This document shows positions 50,013-59,525 of a stretch of DNA of 64,000 nt, in pieces (the stretch's first letter is position 1; each line of letters opens with the position of its first letter). Source of the DNA: Leptospira koniambonensis (GTDB lineage: Bacteria > Spirochaetota > Leptospiria > Leptospirales > Leptospiraceae); NCBI RefSeq assembly GCF_004769555.1, contig NZ_RQFY01000012.1, positions 310,001-374,000 on the forward strand, given 5' to 3'. The notes under the pieces are model-generated. The model saw nothing but the letters and a program-made list of their open reading frames with translations, was not told the origin of the DNA and did no database searches. Position numbers and translations under genes: made by a program.

Positions 50013-50539
50013 AGAGTAAACTTATTATTCTATATTCGGTATTTGGCTTTTTCTTTCTTGGTTGTCCTCAGGATCCGAACGATAAATACGAGGATCAAAA
50101 TCGGCTTATATACTTGAGTATGTTGTATTGGGACGGCGCATTTGTCCCAAGGGAAAATTACTGTCGGAATTTGATAAGTTCAATTCCAAATAATCAGGAA
50201 GTATTTGTAAGCATCGGACAAGGAGTGAAAAAGGAACCAGGCTTCAATGGTACAAATTTAGAATTGAAAATCTTGGACAGTAGTGGATGCAAAATTCGCT
50301 TTGAATTATATTATTGTGATTGGTTTGATAATGCAGTCTATTTGTTAGATCCACCACCGAATCCGGGAACATGTAATATTTCCGCCTTTACTTATTTAGA
50401 GGGTCCTTCCGGAAATCAAATCAATTGTTCTATCAATCGATCCAACTATTACAGATACGCAATTTATTCCTATGCTGTAGATTCTGCAGGAGATGTGCCT
50501 GCATCTTGCAATTACAGTATTAAGGTAACGAATTTTTGA
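50009..50539 (+). CDS. Putative lipoprotein of unknown function, Cys-rich
   Basis: 176 aa from GTG 50009 (GGAG 8 nt upstream). Signal peptide with lipobox FFFLGC. Several further Cys (YCDW, GTCNIS, QINCSIN, ASCNYS) suggest disulphides in the periplasm or on the surface. No domain recognised. It lies between a lipoprotein gene (overlap) and an SGNH hydrolase gene (6-nt gap). Confidence 0.68.
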   Translation: MKSKLIILYSVFGFFFLGCPQDPNDKYEDQNRLIYLSMLYWDGAFVPRENYCRNLISSIPNNQEVFVSIGQGVKKEPGFNGTNLELKILDSSGCKIRFELYYCDWFDNAVYLLDPPPNPGTCNISAFTYLEGPSGNQINCSINRSNYYRYAIYSYAVDSAGDVPASCNYSIKVTNF

Positions 50540-50545
50540 GATAAT

Positions 50546-51532
50546 ATGAAGAAAATTATATTACTCATTTTCCTACTTTTAGGATATTCTGAAGTTTCGG
50601 GGCAGATCTATTACGAAGGAAATGGACATCAAAATGATTGTGATACAAAGAGGGATGGAGGCGATTCCATTCCGATTTCGTATATTCAATACGACGCAAA
50701 CACAAGAATAACAATTTACGGAGATAGTCGAACGGACTTTGCTGATTCGATACCTTATAACTTTTCCAATATGAATGCGCTACTTGGAGCAGATACATCA
50801 ATTTGGAATGTTCAAAATTTTGGAGTAGCAGGTTGGACGAGCGATGATTTATTTTTCAAATTAATTGAATGTTTTAAAATTGATCCCAGTACTGGTGCGC
50901 CTATCAATTCCAATTATGTAACGGCTACAAAAGTAGCTTTTGAGATCGGCGGGAATGATATTTTACATATGGCTCCCTTCTTGTATTCTTATCGTTGGCT
51001 TCTTCCTATTAGTGTTTTAAGATCCAAGGCAAATATTGATAGAATCGTAAGTATCTTTCAACGCCGGAATAAAAAGATCCTACTCATTGGGAATTATCCG
51101 GCGGGAGGTATGCCGAGCGGAATGAGTCAACTCGGGGAACATTCAAATACATATCCGCTTAGTCTTGGATTTGCACTATCTATCGGGTTGATGGCATTAG
51201 AAAATGAATATGTAGAACTTGTAAATAGGCGCCAAATTGAGTATATCAGAGTTTGGGACTATATGGCGCTGTATCCTGGAGCGCCTGTGCCTCGGGCGGA
51301 TTTAACTTTTGGAGATCTGATTCATCCTTCCCCGGCTGGATTTCAAGTCTGGGGCCAAGCAGTTGGAAATAAGATCCGTGAATTAGGTTGGCATCTACCG
51401 GACACTCCGCCGGAACCACCGCCTCCGAATGTGGATGATACTAGTCCGGATGGCACAACAAATCCGAATCCACCGCCACCGGCGATCGATCCGATCTTAC
51501 TCTGTTTTCTTCTGAAAATTTGCCATTTGTAA
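50546..51532 (+). CDS. Exported SGNH-type hydrolase
   Basis: 328 aa. Signal peptide 1-19 (IILLIFLLLGYSEVSG). SGNH blocks: GDSRTDF (catalytic Ser), GVAGWTSDDL, EIGGNDILH (Asn) and DLIHPSPAGF (Asp and His). Esterase or lipase of the GDSL type acting on an extracellular ester; substrate unknown. A Pro-rich linker (PPEPPPPN..NPNPPPP) is followed by a short hydrophobic tail with two Cys (PILLCFLLKICHL), which is unusual. Confidence 0.82.
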   Translation: MKKIILLIFLLLGYSEVSGQIYYEGNGHQNDCDTKRDGGDSIPISYIQYDANTRITIYGDSRTDFADSIPYNFSNMNALLGADTSIWNVQNFGVAGWTSDDLFFKLIECFKIDPSTGAPINSNYVTATKVAFEIGGNDILHMAPFLYSYRWLLPISVLRSKANIDRIVSIFQRRNKKILLIGNYPAGGMPSGMSQLGEHSNTYPLSLGFALSIGLMALENEYVELVNRRQIEYIRVWDYMALYPGAPVPRADLTFGDLIHPSPAGFQVWGQAVGNKIRELGWHLPDTPPEPPPPNVDDTSPDGTTNPNPPPPAIDPILLCFLLKICHL

Positions 51533-51614
51533 AAAATGGTATCGAATAGGAAAGATCTACTCTCTCGCAAAGAGAAGATTTGATCTGTGAAATTTCTTTT
51601 TTATTCCCGAACGG

Positions 51615-51636
51615 TTTCGCGCGGAGAACGCAGAGG
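51615..51636 (+). repeat. Half copy of the dispersed CACGCAGAG repeat
   Basis: TTTCGCGCGGAGAACGCAGA then GG, an arm of the family, just before the full copy at 51660. Confidence 0.5.
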
Positions 51637-51659
51637 TAAAAGAGATAAAGAGGTTATCT

Positions 51660-51736
51660 CACGCAGAGACGCTAAGACACAGAGACTTAAGATATTTCTA
51701 TTATCTAAATCCTCCGCGGCTCCGTGTCTCTGCGTG
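51660..51736. repeat. Dispersed CACGCAGAG hairpin repeat, copy D
   Basis: CACGCAGAGACGCTAAGACA (51660) pairs with an arm ending CTCCGTGTCTCTGCGTG (51720-51736); the complements share CACGCAGAGAC exactly. Best preserved copy. The 430-nt gap 51533-51962 holds this, a half copy, the greA promoter and its leader hairpin; I see nothing else in 51740-51845. Confidence 0.7.
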
Positions 51737-51849
51737 CCACAAGTCTTGCCTTTCTTTCAAACTCTACGTCTATAGCTTAAAATAAATGCCAAAATGCATC
51801 CCTAAGTGACACGTACAGACACTCTGAAACTCTAACACCCAAATTCTAG

Positions 51850-51877
51850 TTTACGGATAAGCCTAAGCTGCTATAAT
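51850..51877 (+). promoter_or_regulatory. Sigma-70-like promoter of greA
   Basis: Perfect -10 TATAAT (51872-51877) and -35 TTTACG (51850-51855), 16-nt spacer, about 85 nt before the start codon. Confidence 0.5.
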
Positions 51878-51935
51878 TGATCTGAAAGGGCTCTTAAGAG
51901 ACAAAAAAACCGCCCATCCGAACCTATTTTTGAAT

Positions 51936-51954
51936 GCCGACCCCGTCGGCGGAG
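51936..51954 (+). promoter_or_regulatory. Hairpin abutting the greA Shine-Dalgarno
   Basis: GCCGAC-CCC-GTCGGC (51936-51950) is a perfect hairpin directly before GGAG (51951-51954), 8 nt before the ATG. Confidence 0.5.
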
Positions 51955-51962
51955 TAATTCCT

Positions 51963-54740
51963 ATGTCTAACGAAACTGCGACAACCGCGGAAACTAAGCC
52001 TGCCAGCGAACTGGACAAGCTGACTTCTCTTTTCAACGAGGAGATTTATGTACGCTCGGACGCAAATTCCATTCCAGCATCTAAATTTAAAATTTACGAC
52101 GATCTTATAGAATCCTTTCAATCATCCGGACTTATAGATTCTGCCAAAACAAAATTGGAAGAACATCTTGCTGATCATTCTGAAAGTATTTCTGCAAGAT
52201 ATATGCTTGGACTACTTGGACTACAGAAAGGAAGTATAGACGCTGCTTCTTATTTCAAAACTTTGCTGGATTCTTTCAAACAAGCCAGCAAATGGGTCAT
52301 CATTGAACATATCACTGACAATATTTTAAAATTCGGAGAGGATCGTTATGCTCTTCGTTTCAAAGCAGAAGCTCTTGAAAAACTAAAGAAGAATAAAGAG
52401 CTAAAACCTATCCTTGAAAAACTTGCAAAACAAGACCGCAAGAACCCAGAGATCGCTAAAAAATACGCATTAGCAATTCTTGATGAAAATAAAGAGAAAG
52501 CAGTCGCTTATCTAAAACAAGCGATTGAGACTTTTGCAAAAACAAAAGACTATCTACAATTCGAAGAGATCTGGCCGATTTTCGTAACCAATAGTTACGA
52601 TGATATCCAATTCGTAGAAAAAGTAGAACGTATCCTTTTAGGTCATCGCGAAAAGACCCGTCTTGCAGGTTATCTTTATCCATTAGTTGAGCCATTCAAG
52701 ATCACTGAAGATTGGGATAGAGTGATCTATCTTTTGAAAAAGATCCTGGATCATGAGCCTGTTTCCAACAAAGCAAGAAACGAACTGATCAGAGTTTATA
52801 AACTGAAATATGCCAACCACAGCTTGTTGGAAGATTTCTTAAAAATGTCCGAGTTAGGAAATAACAGAAAACCTGTTAAGGTTTGTATTTCCAACTTCGA
52901 AAGAAACATCGTATTCGATACAGGCAACTACGTTCTTCACAGAAACTGGGGAGTAGGTAAGATTGTTTCTATTTCGCCTAATGGAGATTCTATCTTTGTA
53001 GACTTCAGGGATAAAAAGAATCATAAACTTTCCATCCAAATGGCGATCACCAGTTTGAAACCTTTAAAAGGGGATCATATCTGGGTAAGATTTTATGAAG
53101 ACAAAGCTTCTGTTGTTTCTCTATTCGAGACTGATGTTCCTGGCTTCTTTAAAGAATTATTAACTTCTTTCGAAAACCATATGTTGGTTGCCGAAATGAA
53201 GGCAGAGATCGCAGGAAAATTTATCCCTGTAGTTGATTGGTCTAAATGGTGGAACAAAGCTAAGAATGTTATCAAAAAAGAAGATAACCTAGGCTTTAAC
53301 CCTAAGAAAAAAGACGAACTCTGGTATAGAGAAAAACCAATCACTTATGCGGAAGAATTGACTGAAAAATTCAACGCGAACGCAGATCCTGCAAAACGTT
53401 TAGACATCGCTATCGAAGCACTTCGAAACAAAGAAGAGGCTGAATCAGCGATCGATACTTTCGCTCATCATTATTTCGAAGAAGAGCAAACTCACGATTC
53501 ATTCCGCAAGATAGTTGCATATCTGTATCTGGATGAAGTCGCTTCTACCATGGAAGGTGACGACGGAAGTCCTTACGATTTCCAAAGGTATCAAAAGTTG
53601 GATGATGTTTCCAAGATCGTTAAGTCTCTCAAAAGAGAAGAGGTTCTGGAATATTCTTCTAAGATCAGCAACTTAGATATCAAAAAGTCTTTTGTAGACT
53701 TAGTGAAAAAATCTCATTCTGAATGGGTCAATATTCTTGTTGGACTTCTTTTCGAAGTTCCGGTTAAGAACAACAAATACGTAGTTTCTGTTCTGGAAGC
53801 TGACGGAAAGTTCGCTGAACTAAACTTATTCATCGAAACTTCATCCAGCCGTGCTAAAGAAAATCCTGAAGTATTCCTTTGGGTGGCAAAATCTATCCTT
53901 CTCAAAACTTGGGAAGAAGAATGGATGAACGTTTCCAGACAAGATCTAATCTTAAGAGTTCTTCGTTTACTTAAACCTCTAAACAAAATTGAGGAAAAAG
54001 GAACTAAACTTAAGAACACCTGCCAAGAGATCCTTTTTGGAAACGAAGCAGCTGTGATCAGCGAGGCGATCCAAAACGGAGATTCAGAATATATCCGCAA
54101 AGTTTATGCTCTTTATAGAGAAGTTCCTTATATCGAAGAGACTGAAAAAGACAAATTGATGTCTCTCATCAGAGTTCTTAAACCAGACCTTATCTGGGAA
54201 GATGAGGATGATGATGAAGAGGAAGAAGACGTTCTCGCAAGAATTCCAGAAAACGCGGTTATGGTTACTCGTCGCGCTCTGAATGCTAAAAAAGCAGAGT
54301 TTGATCATTTGGTAAACGTTGAGATGCCTGAAAACTCCAGAGATATCGGAGAGGCTCAGGAGAGAGGGGACTTAAGAGAAAACGCGGAATACAAAGCCGC
54401 TATGGAAAAACAAGTCCAGCTCCAAGCTCAGATCAAAAAATTGGAAGCAGAACTCAAAGCTGCTATTGTTTTAGATCTTTCCAATGTGAAAACGGATCGT
54501 ATCAATATCGGAACCACTGTAAAACTCAAAAACGAGTCCAGCGGAGAAGACCAAACTTATTCTATCTTGGGTGCTTGGGACGCGGATACTGAAAGAAATA
54601 TTATTTCTTACCAGTCACCGCTTGCTAAGTCTCTTTTAGGTAAAAAAGTAGGAGATAACGCTTCTTTAAATCTTGGCGGAGCAGAAACCAAGTTTAAAGT
54701 CCTGCAAATCAGTAGATACTCTCTCCAAAACCAAGACTAA
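51963..54740 (+). CDS. greA: Long spirochaetal GreA-type transcription factor
   Basis: 925 aa against about 160 for ordinary GreA. Residues about 764-925 are a full GreA: N-terminal coiled coil with the acidic tip GDLRENAEYKAA, then the FKBP-like C-terminal domain ending KVLQISRYSLQNQD. GreA rescues backtracked RNA polymerase by inducing RNA cleavage. The first 760 residues are helical repeats, with an SH3-like strip near 322-375 (NYVLHRNWGVGKIVSI) that resembles a CarD-type fold, and a Glu/Asp-rich stretch at about 745. Similarly long GreA proteins occur in Borrelia. ATG 51963 chosen for its GGAG; TTG 51930 lies in the leader hairpin. Confidence 0.9.
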   Translation: MSNETATTAETKPASELDKLTSLFNEEIYVRSDANSIPASKFKIYDDLIESFQSSGLIDSAKTKLEEHLADHSESISARYMLGLLGLQKGSIDAASYFKTLLDSFKQASKWVIIEHITDNILKFGEDRYALRFKAEALEKLKKNKELKPILEKLAKQDRKNPEIAKKYALAILDENKEKAVAYLKQAIETFAKTKDYLQFEEIWPIFVTNSYDDIQFVEKVERILLGHREKTRLAGYLYPLVEPFKITEDWDRVIYLLKKILDHEPVSNKARNELIRVYKLKYANHSLLEDFLKMSELGNNRKPVKVCISNFERNIVFDTGNYVLHRNWGVGKIVSISPNGDSIFVDFRDKKNHKLSIQMAITSLKPLKGDHIWVRFYEDKASVVSLFETDVPGFFKELLTSFENHMLVAEMKAEIAGKFIPVVDWSKWWNKAKNVIKKEDNLGFNPKKKDELWYREKPITYAEELTEKFNANADPAKRLDIAIEALRNKEEAESAIDTFAHHYFEEEQTHDSFRKIVAYLYLDEVASTMEGDDGSPYDFQRYQKLDDVSKIVKSLKREEVLEYSSKISNLDIKKSFVDLVKKSHSEWVNILVGLLFEVPVKNNKYVVSVLEADGKFAELNLFIETSSSRAKENPEVFLWVAKSILLKTWEEEWMNVSRQDLILRVLRLLKPLNKIEEKGTKLKNTCQEILFGNEAAVISEAIQNGDSEYIRKVYALYREVPYIEETEKDKLMSLIRVLKPDLIWEDEDDDEEEEDVLARIPENAVMVTRRALNAKKAEFDHLVNVEMPENSRDIGEAQERGDLRENAEYKAAMEKQVQLQAQIKKLEAELKAAIVLDLSNVKTDRINIGTTVKLKNESSGEDQTYSILGAWDADTERNIISYQSPLAKSLLGKKVGDNASLNLGGAETKFKVLQISRYSLQNQD

Positions 54741-54760
54741 GACCAGAGAGGAATTTTTCT

Positions 54761-54837
54761 CACGCAAAGGCGCCAAGTTAAGAAGATATTTATTTAAGTT
54801 TTCTTAACTTGGTGATAACTCTTCTCTTCTTTGCGGC
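54761..54837. repeat. Dispersed CACGCAGAG-type hairpin repeat, copy E
   Basis: CCAAGTTAAGAA (54773-54784) and TTCTTAACTTGG (54801-54812) pair perfectly; outer CGCAAAG (54763-54769) pairs with CTTTGCG (54829-54835). It lies between the convergent greA and M23 genes and may act as a bidirectional terminator. Confidence 0.6.
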
Positions 54838-54862
54838 TTTTTTAACTCTTTAGTCTCTAAAA

Positions 54863-56671
54863 CTAAAATCTTACCAGATCAGTAAACCAATCGGAGGAAT
54901 TTCCTGCGCGATCTTTAATTCGGATCTGAAGTAACATATACTTTTTCCAAGCGGAGAAAGTTTTAGGAAATTTAACGATTAGCATTTTACGGTCCCCGTC
55001 AAACTCGCTAGGATAAATTTCTCCTTCGAGTAAAACTTCTGCACCACCTGCGTAACCTGAGCCTGTGTCGGAAACGGTGTATAATCTTTCTTCTATCCCT
55101 TCTTCTTCCTGGCCCTTGATCCTTCTATGTCTTGTGATTAAGTATGGATAATTGACTGCAGGCTTTGCATCGTCAGTCAGGATTGCTAATGCTCCAAGTT
55201 TAGTGAGTAGAGCAATTTGGCCTTTTTGTCTTAAGGCAGACCATTTTTTAGAAGCCTTATCGTAGATATAGATCCCATCTTTTTTGCCAAGGGCAGCGCC
55301 TCTCCAAGTAAGTTCTGCTTCTCCCACCCAAGAAAGATCAGAAGATTCTAATTCATAAATAGGACCTTTGGATTTGAGGCCTTCTGGAAGTTTTAGATCT
55401 TCTTCCAATTTTTCGATCTTTTTGAAGATAAGAGAGCCTTGGCCGTACGTTGTTTTGTTTGGAGTTTTGATCTTCAGAATTCCATCAGTAGAATTAAATT
55501 CAGTTTTTGTGATAGAAGGTTTCTTCGAATTTACAGCTCCTACTTCTATTTCTAAGGGAAGAATAGAATGATTTCCTGCATGATCGGAAGCCTTGAGAAC
55601 AAGTTTGACTATACTCCCAGTTTCAAAATTTCTGAGATCTATGCTCGGTCCTTTTGCAGGAAATAGATTATAAACATAAACAGGAGGATTTAAAGAAGAA
55701 CGATTAGAATCGAATATATCATGATGGATCCTTGCTTCTTCATAACTCATTCCCCTAAAGGATCTTTCGTATAAGGGAACTTCTTCCTTATAAAGTCCTG
55801 CAAAGAATAAATTGTTTTTATTACGAGAAGTCATTTGGTCATAAGCGCCCAACCTAAAACGGACCCCTCCCGCAAGATTCAGTTTTTGGTTTCCTGGAAG
55901 TGCAAATCTACCTTCTCCTTTTTTTTCCAAAGGTAATCTTGCCTGGACTCCATCTTCTGAATCAACATACAATAGTAAAAGTTCAGGAGAAAATCTGTCT
56001 TTTCCTCTCAAAGGCAAATAGGGGAGAGGGTTTAAGGTTCCATTAGGTAAATGTAATTCAAAATGTAAATGGCTAACTCCAGTTCCGGATTCTCCGAGCC
56101 TTGCAATATTTTCTCCCTTGGGAAGATTATAAGAACCTGGAGAAAGTTTTACCTGAAATTCTCCGCCGCTAAGTAATGCCAAAGCTTCTCTCAGCAGATC
56201 CAAATCTTTTCTGAAACCTTTGAAATCCAGTAAGTGAGCAAACTTTGCTTTTAGAGTAGAACCTGAAGATTTTAAAATAATATTGGAGCCATATCCTTTT
56301 GTGGATTGGCCTATCGATTCTATATATCCTTGAAAAGGAGAAATTGCTGCGATCCCGTTCGTGTGGAATGTTTTAAAATCACAGCCCATATGGAGGTGAT
56401 GCACTCTATATTCTGCATAAGAACCTGAGATAGGAGTTTCCATCTCCATCGGAAAACCTAAATTTCCAAGATCCGCCAAAACCTCAGGTGTAAGATCATC
56501 CCAAATATTTTTTTGAACGGGCGGGTTTGTTTTTAAATTGGGAGAAACTGCAGAAACCTTGGAACCAGTTTCGCCTGCTTTACCTTCTGCCCATGCGAGC
56601 ATAAGTAGTAAAAATATTAGGCCGGATCGATACGGGATTTGTGGAAAAAGTTTTAGGAAATTTTTTCCCAT
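54863..56671 (-). CDS. M23/LytM-family peptidase-like exported protein
   Basis: 602 aa from ATG 56671. Signal peptide about 14-32 (GLIFLLLMLAWAEG). The LytM domain (about 90-230) has the zinc motif HHLHMGCDF and HLHFELHLPNG (HxH). The C-terminal two thirds is beta-rich and unrecognised, with Ig-like patterns. Zinc endopeptidases of this type cut peptidoglycan cross-links or activate amidases. The frame is open to 56740, but that overlaps the divergent gene. Confidence 0.82.
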   Translation of the reverse strand: MGKNFLKLFPQIPYRSGLIFLLLMLAWAEGKAGETGSKVSAVSPNLKTNPPVQKNIWDDLTPEVLADLGNLGFPMEMETPISGSYAEYRVHHLHMGCDFKTFHTNGIAAISPFQGYIESIGQSTKGYGSNIILKSSGSTLKAKFAHLLDFKGFRKDLDLLREALALLSGGEFQVKLSPGSYNLPKGENIARLGESGTGVSHLHFELHLPNGTLNPLPYLPLRGKDRFSPELLLLYVDSEDGVQARLPLEKKGEGRFALPGNQKLNLAGGVRFRLGAYDQMTSRNKNNLFFAGLYKEEVPLYERSFRGMSYEEARIHHDIFDSNRSSLNPPVYVYNLFPAKGPSIDLRNFETGSIVKLVLKASDHAGNHSILPLEIEVGAVNSKKPSITKTEFNSTDGILKIKTPNKTTYGQGSLIFKKIEKLEEDLKLPEGLKSKGPIYELESSDLSWVGEAELTWRGAALGKKDGIYIYDKASKKWSALRQKGQIALLTKLGALAILTDDAKPAVNYPYLITRHRRIKGQEEEGIEERLYTVSDTGSGYAGGAEVLLEGEIYPSEFDGDRKMLIVKFPKTFSAWKKYMLLQIRIKDRAGNSSDWFTDLVRF

Positions 56672-56762
56672 TTGCGAATTCAGATCCGGTTCCTCTAAAT
56701 TGTAAAGCCTGAAATCTGTGAAATTTTCTTGCCGCCTCATACTTGGGGAAAAGCCTGATGTT

Positions 56763-57323
56763 ATGAGGCTTCTTGTTCCGATTTTTCTGGTTTTTTGCCT
56801 AAGTTCCTGTACCTACATTACTCGGGAGCCCGGCAATCCTCCTAAAATTGATGGGATCCCAATACCTGATTCCAAACGCACCATATATGTGCAGAATTTT
56901 CGGAATAATTCCTATGGGATCGCAATGCATACCACTCTCTCCGATCTGGTAAAACAAGAGATCAATTATCGAGGCAGATTTATCCAGACCAGGGAGAAGT
57001 CCCAAGCTGCATATCGTATCTACGGAGAGATCAGTCATTACCAACAAGTTGGAGCTCTTTTGGATCAGGGTGGCCAACAGCTAAGTAAAGAGATGTTCGT
57101 TGTCTGTAAGGTAGAACTCCAAAAAGCAGGCGGCGAAAAAATCCCATTAGAAAGAACTGAAATCCCAGCAAGGATCATCTATTCAGATCAAGTTGGATTT
57201 ATGGAAACAGAGGGCCAGGCCCAGACCAGGTTACTCAAAATTCTCGCAGTCCGTATCGCAGAAGAAATGGAAAGAGCCTGGTATTATTCTATAGCGGGCA
57301 AGATAGAAGGTGAGGAAGAGTAG
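56763..57323 (+). CDS. LptE-like outer-membrane assembly lipoprotein
   Basis: 186 aa from ATG 56763. Lipobox CLSSC within the signal peptide. The body matches the LptE fold pattern: IYVQNFRNNSYGIAMHTTLS, LVKQEINYRGRFI and the C-terminal helix AVRIAEEMERAWYYS. LptE plugs LptD for lipopolysaccharide export. Diverges from the M23 gene with about 92 bp between starts. Assignment by pattern; not certain that it is the functional LptE. Confidence 0.72.
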   Translation: MRLLVPIFLVFCLSSCTYITREPGNPPKIDGIPIPDSKRTIYVQNFRNNSYGIAMHTTLSDLVKQEINYRGRFIQTREKSQAAYRIYGEISHYQQVGALLDQGGQQLSKEMFVVCKVELQKAGGEKIPLERTEIPARIIYSDQVGFMETEGQAQTRLLKILAVRIAEEMERAWYYSIAGKIEGEEE

Positions 57324-57352
57324 TATTTCATTTCCTAAAAATGAAATTCCAC

Positions 57353-57381
57353 TTGATAATTCTCATAACCGGATCTTAAAT
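57353..57381 (+). promoter_or_regulatory. Candidate promoter of the fur-tgt pair
   Basis: TTGATA (57353-57358) and TTAAAT (57376-57381), 17-nt spacer. An ATTTCAT/ATGAAAT dyad at 57325-57347 lies just upstream. Confidence 0.4.
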
Positions 57382-57467
57382 TGTGGAAAAGAATATGAAC
57401 ATTCTGAGTTTCCTTGATCCGAAAGGAAAATTCTACAAACTAAGTTCCATATCTTTTCTCCTGAAAA

Positions 57468-57956
57468 ATGAACAAAGACCGAGAAACTGAAATTCTGAAA
57501 ACCGTAGACGATTCCATCCGGATGGAGATGAAAACTTTTTCTGACTACTTACAGAAGAAGGGACTAAAGATCACCAACCAAAGGATGTTAGTCGCAGAAC
57601 GTATTTTCTCCCTGCACAATCACTTTACTGCGGAAAGCCTACTGGAAGAATTCAAGGACCAGAGGGATAAAATTTCCAAGGCCACCATCTACAGAATTTT
57701 ATCTATCATGGTGGAGGCGAAGTTATTGCAGGAGCATAATTTCGGCCAAGATTATAAATACTACGAACATATTATAGGTCATACTCATCACGATCATATC
57801 ATCTGTGGGGATTGCGGCAGGATCGTAGAATTCATGGACGAGAGGATAGAACAGTTGCAAGAGCAGGCTGCTGCAAGCAACGGATTTAAGATCACTGGTC
57901 ATAGTTTGAATATTTACGGCACTTGTTTGGATCCGAATTGTCCGAACAAAAAATGA
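57468..57956 (+). CDS. Fur/PerR-family metalloregulator
   Basis: 162 aa. N-terminal winged helix (about 30-85; [30 protein letters not shown]) and a metal-binding dimer domain with [14 protein letters not shown] and a second CxxxxC (CLDPNC) for structural zinc. Regulates iron or peroxide genes. Whether it is Fur, PerR or Zur cannot be told from sequence. Starts 144 nt after the LptE-like gene and overlaps tgt by four bases. Confidence 0.9.
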   Translation: MNKDRETEILKTVDDSIRMEMKTFSDYLQKKGLKITNQRMLVAERIFSLHNHFTAESLLEEFKDQRDKISKATIYRILSIMVEAKLLQEHNFGQDYKYYEHIIGHTHHDHIICGDCGRIVEFMDERIEQLQEQAAASNGFKITGHSLNIYGTCLDPNCPNKK

Positions 57957-59077
57957 TCTATAGATCCAGAGTAGAAGACCCAAATTCTTTCGCTCGAACC
58001 GGAACCTTATCGCTTAACGGAATAGAAATTCCAACACCAGTTTTTATGCCTGTGGGCACAAGAGGTGCAATCAAGTCCCTGGACTCTGACGACATAGATG
58101 AGTTAGGTTATGAACTGATCCTCGGAAACACTTATCATCTTTATCTTCGTCCAGGTACAGAGGTTCTGGAGAAATTTGGCGGACTTAAAAACTTTGTTTC
58201 TTACAAAAAAGCACTGCTCACAGACAGCGGTGGTTTCCAAGTTTTCAGTCTGAATTCTCTCGTAAAATTTAAGAAAGAAGGAGTGGAATTCCGCTCTCAT
58301 ATCGACGGAAGTCCCCATTTTTTCACTCCCGAGAAAGTGATCGATATCCAAAGAGCAATCGGCTCTGACATCATGATGGTTCTGGACGATTGTCCTCCCG
58401 GAGACGGAACTGTTTCTCGGATAAAAGATGCTCTAGATCGAACTCATCGCTGGGCAGAAGAAGCCGTGAATTACTGGGAGAAAGACAAACGTAATCAATT
58501 TCTATTCGGGATTTTCCAAGGTGGAACCAATTTAGATCTGAGATTGGAGAGTTTGGAGAAGATCCGCTCTCTTCCGTTCTCCGGAATTGCGATCGGAGGT
58601 CTCTCTGTGGGAGAACCCAGACCCGATTTTATCAGAACTATGGAAGGAATTTCCTCGTACACCGATCGGACTAGACCATTATATCTGATGGGAGTGGGGA
58701 CTGTTCCTGATATTCTGGAAGGAGTTCGAAACGGAGTCGATATGTTTGACTGTGTTCTCCCCACCCGCAATGCTAGAAATGGGCAAGTGTTCACCTCTCA
58801 AGGAAAAGTGAATCTCAGAAATGAAAAATGGAAGTTTCGAGATGAGCCGATGGACCCAGAATGCGAATGCAAAGTGTGCAAAAGATACAGTATTGGGTAT
58901 ATCAGACACCTGCATCACGTGAAAGAGCTGAGTGCATTTTCCTTGAGCACGTACCATAATTTGCATTTTATGAAAAAGTTCATGAAAGAACTTCGACATT
59001 CCATCGAAGTTGGAAATTTCAGCGAGTTTTTTGTTAAATGGAAAAATTTGTACGAAACACCGGAAATTTCTCGTTGA
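57953..59077 (+). CDS. tgt: Queuine tRNA-ribosyltransferase
   Basis: 374 aa from ATG 57953 (ATGA overlap). Exchanges guanine for preQ1 at the wobble position of GUN tRNAs. Motifs [11 protein letters not shown] (catalytic Asp), [37 protein letters not shown] (nucleophile Asp) and a zinc site CECKVCKRY with later His. The frame extends 10 residues upstream inside fur; that start is unlikely. Confidence 0.95.
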   Translation: MIYRSRVEDPNSFARTGTLSLNGIEIPTPVFMPVGTRGAIKSLDSDDIDELGYELILGNTYHLYLRPGTEVLEKFGGLKNFVSYKKALLTDSGGFQVFSLNSLVKFKKEGVEFRSHIDGSPHFFTPEKVIDIQRAIGSDIMMVLDDCPPGDGTVSRIKDALDRTHRWAEEAVNYWEKDKRNQFLFGIFQGGTNLDLRLESLEKIRSLPFSGIAIGGLSVGEPRPDFIRTMEGISSYTDRTRPLYLMGVGTVPDILEGVRNGVDMFDCVLPTRNARNGQVFTSQGKVNLRNEKWKFRDEPMDPECECKVCKRYSIGYIRHLHHVKELSAFSLSTYHNLHFMKKFMKELRHSIEVGNFSEFFVKWKNLYETPEISR

Positions 59078-59146
59078 CTATATAGAGAATGACCCCCCTA
59101 TTGTAGGATGGTTCAAACAGATAAAGAAAGGAGTTGCTGATTTTTT

Positions 59147-59482
59147 ATGGAAATCACCAGAAGGGAAAGCGGTAACATCGTAATTCTGGACATCAATGGG
59201 GAGATAGATTTATACAATGCCCCTGAGATTAAGGATGTGATCGCAAAGCTCATTGAAGAGCAGAAATACTATACTATTATCAATCTGGAAAAGGTCTCTT
59301 ATATCGACTCATCCGGAATCGGTGCTTTGATTTCCAGCCTCTCTAACTTAAAAAAATACCAGGGTGGACTTAAGATAATCAATGTTGCGGGTTCCGTAAG
59401 AAAGGTATTCGAATTAACTAAATTAACGTCATTCTTCGAGATCTTCGATAACGAAGCTGATGCAGTCGCTGCCTTCAAATAA
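59147..59482 (+). CDS. Anti-sigma factor antagonist (STAS domain)
   Basis: 111 aa SpoIIAA-type STAS domain: VILDINGEIDLYNAPEIKDV and YIDSSGIGALISSLSNLKK, with Ser55 the likely phosphorylation site. A kinase/anti-sigma factor would phosphorylate it and a PP2C phosphatase would reverse that; such a phosphatase is encoded at 37437. AAGGAG lies about 14 nt before the ATG. 43 nt before a lipoprotein gene. Confidence 0.92.
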   Translation: MEITRRESGNIVILDINGEIDLYNAPEIKDVIAKLIEEQKYYTIINLEKVSYIDSSGIGALISSLSNLKKYQGGLKIINVAGSVRKVFELTKLTSFFEIFDNEADAVAAFK

Positions 59483-59525
59483 GTAAGGCATATTTTTTAA
59501 CGATCATCTGGCTGGTGCAAAATAA

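Noticed and set aside
59074..59104. Promoter TTGACT..TATTGT before the STAS gene
   Set aside because: Spacing of 19 and overlap with the tgt stop make it weak; the real promoter is not identified.
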